Below, in pieces: positions 58,560-64,000 of a DNA stretch of 64,000 bases. The position numbers and the translations under genes are program-made. The notes beneath the pieces are model-generated. The model had not been told where the DNA came from, did not search any database, and saw nothing but the letters and a program-made list of their open reading frames with translations. Numbering within the stretch: the stretch's first letter is position 1; each line of letters starts with the position of its first letter. Source of the DNA: Rhyacophila brunnea (Eukaryota > Arthropoda > Insecta > Trichoptera > Rhyacophilidae); NCBI GenBank assembly GCA_022495005.1, contig JAGYXB010000157.1:186001-250000 (forward strand). The letters are read 5' to 3'.

Positions 58560-58755
58560 TTTATTATTTAGGTTAGAATTAACTGTGTTTGTTGTCAGTG
58601 TGTATTTACCCTTTGGTTAGTGCACATAGTGCCTGAAGATGCCGAAAGGTGAAACCCAGGTCGCAAAAAACGATTCAAATGGAATAGTGCGAAACATAAA
58701 TACATTAGAATTTAAATTCAAATTCCATCAAATACCTTCGGTCGATAGTATTAAT
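58560..58755 (+). mobile_element. MITE family D, copy 4 (5'-truncated)
   Basis: Part of the interior (gttgtcagtgtgtatttacc, ctttggttagtgca) and the complete right module (gcctgaagatgccgaaaggt, gaaacccaggtcgcaa, caaataccttcggtcgatag). The open frame crossing it (58639-58833) is repeat-derived. Confidence 0.6.
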
Positions 58756-60410
58756 ACCTATTCTCAGTGGCGAAGACTCCATACTAGGCGATTATTTAAA
58801 GCCTACCTTCCTAAGAAAATATTTTTAAATTAACATATTAAATAATATAATCATATAATAATAATTATATTCAATATGCCCAACGACATCTATCATATAA
58901 TTGTCATAATAATTTTACGATCTTTTCCCCTATTTCAATAAGCACCATTTATTTATGGCATGCTCGAAAGTTTAAAAAAATAAGCGACATCTCGTTTCGC
59001 TTCACATATTCTATGGTTTACGTTCGCGTGAATCGAACGTTTTTTTTATATGAAGTTTATTTGTCATAATTTCAAGACGTCTGGGGCGGCCCACAGAAAT
59101 CGGTAAGCTATTTAAGGAGCGCTTACGCTTACATATTACGTAAGTGCACATTTATAATAATTAAAAAAAAATTCTATGGGATTCAATCGTATATAAATAT
59201 TGATTGTTGTTAAAAATATTAAAAAATAATTTATCTCGTGATTTTTATTTATCAGTTGTAGTTAGTTCATTCATAGACTAAAATAATTTATTCAGACAAT
59301 GTAGGTACCTAAGTCTGTGTTTTAAATATAGAAGTATTTTAAAATGTCTAGTTTTACGGGTTAAATTAAAAAGTGTTATGGAACAGATACACAAAAACGG
59401 ATTTTTTCAAAGATGACAATATATTTTGAGCATATATTGCGTTTATAAATGTTAAGGAAAATACATAATTCAAATTAATTGCTTAATTCTATACCATCAG
59501 TGAGCTTTTGAAATTTCATAATTTTTTATGTACCTACTCGTCAGTAGTAATGTCGGATTATCTTCTTATTTCCCTTTAAATATATCTAATAAGTGTGCTT
59601 TCGCCACAGCCTACCTCTTTCCAAAAATCACCCTTCGCCACTGCCTATTCTTATATTTACGTTTAACCTGAGGTAGGTACTTCAAATTCCACTAATCAGA
59701 CTGCAATCAGCTTTATGAATAATTAAGATAAAAGACAGTACTAACTCAATCGTAACAGACATACGACGCTGGTTAAACTTGATTATCAGCGTTCTTGTAT
59801 TTATGAAAAATATAATCATTATTTTTTTTTTAAATAAATATCTAATATACCTACATCAGGCTTAACTGAGTACGTGAGTTTGAGTCCCATTTGGTCAAAC
59901 TTTTTTATATAGATTTTTTTTCTAATGCTATTTTTCTTATAATAAATTTCTATTTTTTGTATAATAAATTATAATTTTTAACCTTTTATGCCTTAAGTTT
60001 TCAATAAGAAAATATAATGTTCATTGTTTAAAATGATACTTCTTTTTAAATCCCGCATTACACTTTGCTGTATACTGGGTAACAAATTGCACTTTGACAC
60101 CCGCAATATGAGGGCTGGTGCTAAATTATTCACAGGTGAAAGTTCGCCACAATGGCTATGCATTGTTCACTTGAGGATGTCATATTATAATATGAGTAGG
60201 TGCTCTTGAGCTTAAAGCTGCTTTGAAACTTTGCCTTTATCAAACGACTGCAGATGGCTTGTCAGATGTTATATACAGTGGCGAGGTCTCGGCGTTAAAT
60301 GGTTTCATAGTGTTTACCTTCACCAAAAATAATTTAATTCATACTTAGTACAAACATGCTACGCTACCTTGCTCAGTTTTGATCAAAAATATAAATGTAT
60401 ACTTACTTAA
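58756..60410. other. AT-rich spacer, no gene supported
   Basis: Contains a weak S2-like fragment at about 59855-59935 (gaggcttaactgagtacg-like A box, gtttgagtcccatttgg). Otherwise nothing recognised. Confidence 0.35.
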
Positions 60411-61440
60411 TTCACCCTGTTGCATATCAGAATTTTGGCATTGATCCATAGTTACGTCTCGCTATATGAGACCTACAGCACATATATCGCATTTGCAGCT
60501 AGAGTTGGGTATTTCCCGAGAAAATCTCAATCTCGAGATTCGGGATTTCCAGAAAATAATTCTTGAGAATTCTCGAGAAAAACAGACAAATTCCAAAAAA
60601 ATATGATTTTTTTTATTTATGTAAGAAGATAAACAAATAGAAGTAGGAAAACAAAAATAATTCAAAATATTACTATTATTAAAATAGAATTTCAAAAAAC
60701 ACAGACTGACAATCGTTGCGTCTGACAATCGCGTACGTTTTTTAGACACAAAATTCCCTGATGTTGAAAAATTGCGCTCATTCTGAGTCGAAGTTGGCTG
60801 AATTGTGTTTAATGCCCCGATCAGTATTTCAACTTTTTATGTTTTATGTTTTCTGTCTACTTTTTTCATATAAAAAAAAAAAATCGTTTTTTTTCAATTA
60901 ATATTTGATAATAAAGAAATCCCGAATCTCGAGAAAAGATTATCGAGATCCGGAATTTCCCGAGATGTTAAAAATTAAAATTCTAGAGATTTGGGATTAA
61001 AAATTTCTAAAATTTCTCGAGAATTCCCTTCGGGAAATTCCCGAAACCCAACTCCATTTGCAGCACCACTGAACTGTGAGAGAGAGTCGGCCATGGTGAC
61101 AGAATCCTTGAGACTGAACTACAAAGGTAGGGAGTACCGTACTCCTTTGCGATAACTGGAATCCATGCCTCGGCCACGTGAAGCATTTATTTATGACTAT
61201 GTCCGACTCGAGTACTTCCAACAAGGTGGTACAAATGTACCCTTAAGGTTTGCCGGAGACATTGAGACCACTTGGATATGGCTGGGTCTGCATTCAGCTA
61301 AAGTATAGTCGCATAGAGGTCAAGGTTGTATTCTGCGAGGACCAATTTATTATTATTTTATTCTCGTATGCGTGCTGCCTGTGCTTATGTAAGACTGTGA
61401 CATGGCATATAACCATAATCCAAAGGTCCCGACTTTTGAT
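60411..61440 (-). mobile_element. LINE-R copy with 5' inversion, split by a hAT MITE
   Basis: The 3' end (ttcaccctgttgcatatcag) starts at 60411 on the minus strand, continues to 60499, resumes at 61057 and runs to about 61264 (cggagacattgag). From 61266 to 61440 the next upstream LINE segment appears on the plus strand (gctgggtctgcattcagcta, aaggttgtattctgcgagga, tcccgacttttgat). In the 54-kb copy these two parts are contiguous and co-linear, so the 5' part has been inverted, as by twin priming during insertion. Decayed and non-coding. Confidence 0.65.
60500..61056. mobile_element. hAT-type MITE with perfect 8-bp target duplication
   Basis: Starts TAGAGTTGGGTATTTCCCGA and ends TTCCCGAAACCCAACTCCA, an inverted repeat at the ends with further nested ctcgagatt/aatctcgag repeats inside. 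TTTGCAGC occurs exactly at 60492-60499 and 61057-61064, the 8-bp duplication typical of hAT. Removing the element rejoins the LINE-R host sequence. The 95-codon minus frame inside (60462-60749) crosses the boundary and has no transposase motif. Confidence 0.8.
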
Positions 61441-62101
61441 AAATATATATATATATATAAGTTAGTACAATTTTATTAATACTACTATTTTAATTAATAT
61501 TAATATACTAGATAGTTAATTTTGTTGTTAAAGAAAATGATGATTGCTTATCATTCACCTTGACTAAACATTAAAAAGAAAAAAATATAAGAATTTTCGT
61601 AAATTTAAGAAGCGGCAGGGTGTAATTGACATCATAGATGTATTTAAACAAAAGTAGTTACAGTAACATTAAAAATACAAAATTACACTGTCAAGACAAT
61701 ATCACTTGAGAGGCACTGTTAGAGCATCCATTCATGTCAGCGCATTATCACCTTTATGGATGGTAGAGACTCTTCCAAGGAAGTCATACTTGTCGAAAAT
61801 CTTAGCAACATGATCACCAGACTAAATTTCTCCGTACTGGCGCACAAAAAACGAATATAAGCCCCTCTTATTGGTACTCGGTGTACGCACATTGGGTCTG
61901 TAGGCAGCGAATGTGGGTAACATTTTTGCTATATTAAAGAAGAAGAATAAAATTGAAGTTCATTGAATCTACAAGATGGGAGTTCTTTATCACATTATAT
62001 CTGCCATTCACAGCGGCAGCTCATTGTTTCTTTAAATCATAGAGTATTTTATACATAACTGTAAGTACATATATAAAAATGCGGTAGTATACATTCAATG
62101 T
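61441..62101. other. Spacer, possible decayed LINE end
   Basis: A (ta)n run at 61442-61459. The stretch 61690-61955 is more complex and ends tattaaagaagaagaat, similar in style to a (GAA)n LINE tail, but no protein motif was found. Confidence 0.3.
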
Positions 62102-62256
62102 ATTGTACGACAACATCTTCTTGGCTACGCTTCTAGGCGCAGCTGTTTACTAAATGGGAGGAGCTTGTTAGTTTATAAAGGAATTCCGGGTAAAAATGGG
62201 CGGAGCATGTTAGTTCACAGTTTTAACACGTAGCCAAAAAGATGTTGTCTTACAAT
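62102..62256. mobile_element. Small MITE with 28-bp TIRs
   Basis: ATTGTACGACAACATCTTCT (62102 onward, continuing tggctacg) pairs with the right end agatgttgtcttacaat preceded by cgtagccaaaa, with two mismatches over 28 bp. The interior has two similar halves (gggaggagcttgttagttta and gggcggagcatgttagttca). 155 bp, non-coding. No clear target duplication. Confidence 0.65.
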
Positions 62257-62407
62257 AATGAGCGTATTTTTAATTACAATTTAATATAAAAGCAATGCAG
62301 AAGAATTTTGAATCTGTACGGCTTTTAGACTTCATTCAATGTAACATACCTACTGATAAATTCTGGAAACACTTCTGATAAAATATTATATTATAACCAA
62401 TAGAAAA

Positions 62408-62512
62408 AATCTTTTTGAAAAAAGTAAGATACCCCGCAGGAATCGAACTTGCATCTCTCGGGTATCACGGCCATGCACATATACCACTATGCTAAAGGCG
62501 TCATACTTAATT
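62408..62512 (-). repeat. tRNA-derived SINE S2, copy 6
   Basis: The minus strand has gcctttagcatagtggtata, tgtgcatggccgtgataccc, B box gcaagttcgattcctgcgg, then ggtatcttactttttt and agattttttctattggttat, nearly the body of copy 4 at 54.1 kb. The head looks tRNA-like, but the shared tail shows it is a SINE. Confidence 0.55.
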
Positions 62513-64000
62513 GAGACAAATTTTAACCAATGGCTTTTAATACTCTTTAAAGCGTTTTCCAAATTGAGCTACTATTGGCGATCGGCTTTTGTAATTTAAA
62601 TCAAATAAGGTATTACTTTAATAACTAACCGACGTCACGGATCACGCCAAGATTTTTTGTTGTAACTTACTTGAACTTGCTAATAATTTTTATTATTAAT
62701 ATTAATTCAAAGTGTTGGTACCTAGCCCCGATACAAAATATATTAGGATATGCTCACAAGCTATAAAACAATTGCCATACCATAGAACTTGCTTGGGTAC
62801 TATGCATTGATAATATACAGTATACAGACCTTGAAACCCACATCGATCTGTAGAAGTATAAGAAATCCTTGGACCCCTAATTGACGACATAAAATAACAT
62901 GGTTTAAAATTATTTTTCTCTAAATTGGCTTCATTTTTGCAATTCCATTCTGGAATACAATGAAAAATGGAACGCTTAAAATGATGAAACTACTGTTTTA
63001 TTATGAGCTCGCAAACTCGAGTATATTAAGTTTATGCAATATTTTTCTCTCAAAATTTACACGAACCGTATTTATCAAAGTTTGTTGTTCAAATTCAAAT
63101 GGATAGCTTCGTTTATTGTAGTATATCAAACAAATAGCACAACTAAATCATATGGAGCAGTCCGCCACAGTGCAGGCGCTGAAAGAATTTTTTCATATTA
63201 CTTGGAAGCTTTTCAAAGGCAGAAATTAGAGTTTATATAAATAATATAATATTCTCATCGTTAACATTGTATTTATTATATCTAAATAATAGTGTGGAAC
63301 GGCTAAATACTTGAAAATATTTTTGTATGTTATTACTATTTATAATTAACTATTTCTTTTATTCAACGAATAATCATATACTCTATCAGAAAGTGTTTTT
63401 TTCAAAATAATATATGTTTATTACTATTTGATTGTTTCTAGGTAGGTACTGTTAATGTAATTAATTCATTCTGGTTCTTATCACGTTTAAAGTTTTAATT
63501 GTAGAAACATTAAGAGCTTATTTCAATACTGCAAATTTAAGCAGATGTTGATAAGGAGTTGATATTATTGACTGTTTGTTAAATTTAATGAAAAAAAATG
63601 ATTATTCCTAATGCAAAATTTTACTTGGTATTTTTTTTCATAATTTCAAATTTATATTTTCATTACAGCATATTATTATAAATAATTTACTATACGTTCC
63701 GCTCACCTGCTCACTGGGTGAGATTTAAATGTAGCTTTCCTTGATCAAGTTCATCGCGTGAAAAAAACACTATCTTTTTTTGACGTTTTTAAATAGGTTG
63801 GCTCGTAGTAAATTTGTTTAAGGCTATACCTCAGCTGAGGCATGGTCTAAAAAGATCGTGACTAGGCGATGCGCGGATTGCGGGTCGCAGGTGCAAATAA
63901 CGCGAGCCGAATAAAATATAATTTGTCATTAAAATTCAACATGCGTCCTTTTTATCTTATGTTTATTGTTATATTCGTAATATAATAGTATATTCATTGA
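62513..64000. other. AT-rich spacer to window end, no gene supported
   Basis: Short frames only. One at 63034-63240 contains A-E-R-I-F-S, faintly like the hAT dimerisation motif, but the context does not fit. A GC-richer patch at 63840-63910 (tgcgcggattgcgggtcgca) is unassigned. Confidence 0.35.

Noticed and set aside
63034..63240. hAT dimerisation-like string A-E-R-I-F-S
   Set aside because: Neighbouring residues do not follow the hAT pattern and there are no hAT ends nearby. Six residues are too few.
1..64000. Bacterial or phage features: operons, CRISPR, ribosome binding sites, origins
   Set aside because: No long open frames, no regularly spaced direct repeats with unique spacers, and the SINE/LINE/Helitron content shows a eukaryotic nuclear source.

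Overview
This window looks like AT-rich, repeat-dominated, non-coding nuclear DNA from an arthropod, most likely an insect. The grounds are an interstitial array of the insect-type telomeric pentamer (CCTAA/TTAGG) near 7.9 kb, tRNA-headed SINEs, several arthropod-style LINE 3' tails, Helitron-like termini, hAT elements and many MITEs, with AT content that looks near 70% by eye. The abundance of ataatattat-type and taggtaggta-type strings made me think of Hemiptera (aphid-like), but that is a weak impression and no host gene is present to test it. There are no operons, Shine-Dalgarno sites, CRISPR arrays or rRNA genes.
No intact host protein-coding gene can be supported. The longest open frame is 156 codons (3986-4456). 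It is an artefact of a tandem repeat whose 156-bp period is a multiple of three. The only recognisable protein signatures belong to mobile elements: a decayed hAT transposase (47.5-48.4 kb, minus) and pieces of LINE reverse transcriptase, RNase H and C-terminal tail (for example 30.3, 35.2, 37.7, 49.0, 54.6-55.1 and 60.4-61.4 kb).
Layout. 1-5.4 kb: two inverted copies of a TIR element with TAA target duplication (E1, E2), a palindromic MITE (family D), a SINE and LINE tails. 5.4-13 kb: repeat X, the telomere-like array, MITE family Y copy 1, an LTR-like repeat (family L), a LINE 3' region and a GC-richer block. 13-24 kb: two more X copies, L copy 2, a perfect palindrome, and a SINE split by MITE Y copy 2. 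24-34 kb: a pogo-like inverted-repeat element, a SINE with a clean target duplication, a LINE tail, a Helitron-like element carrying a ~130-bp minisatellite, and D copy 2. 34-46 kb: a decayed R1/Jockey-type LINE, D copy 3, a Jockey-like LINE tail, a candidate solo LTR and Y copy 3. 46-64 kb: the hAT remnant, more LINE pieces, X copy 4 with a SINE inside it, and a LINE with a 5' inversion that was later hit by a hAT-type MITE.
The interest here is layered insertion history rather than a gene system. Several nested events can be ordered from the sequence: SINE S1 into X at 56.1 kb, MITE Y into SINE S1 at 23.4 kb, and a hAT MITE into a twin-primed LINE at 60.5 kb. Family names I coin (E, D, X, Y, L, S1-S3, LINE-R, LINE-Z) are local labels. 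No database search was possible, so superfamily calls rest on termini, target duplications and recognised protein motifs.
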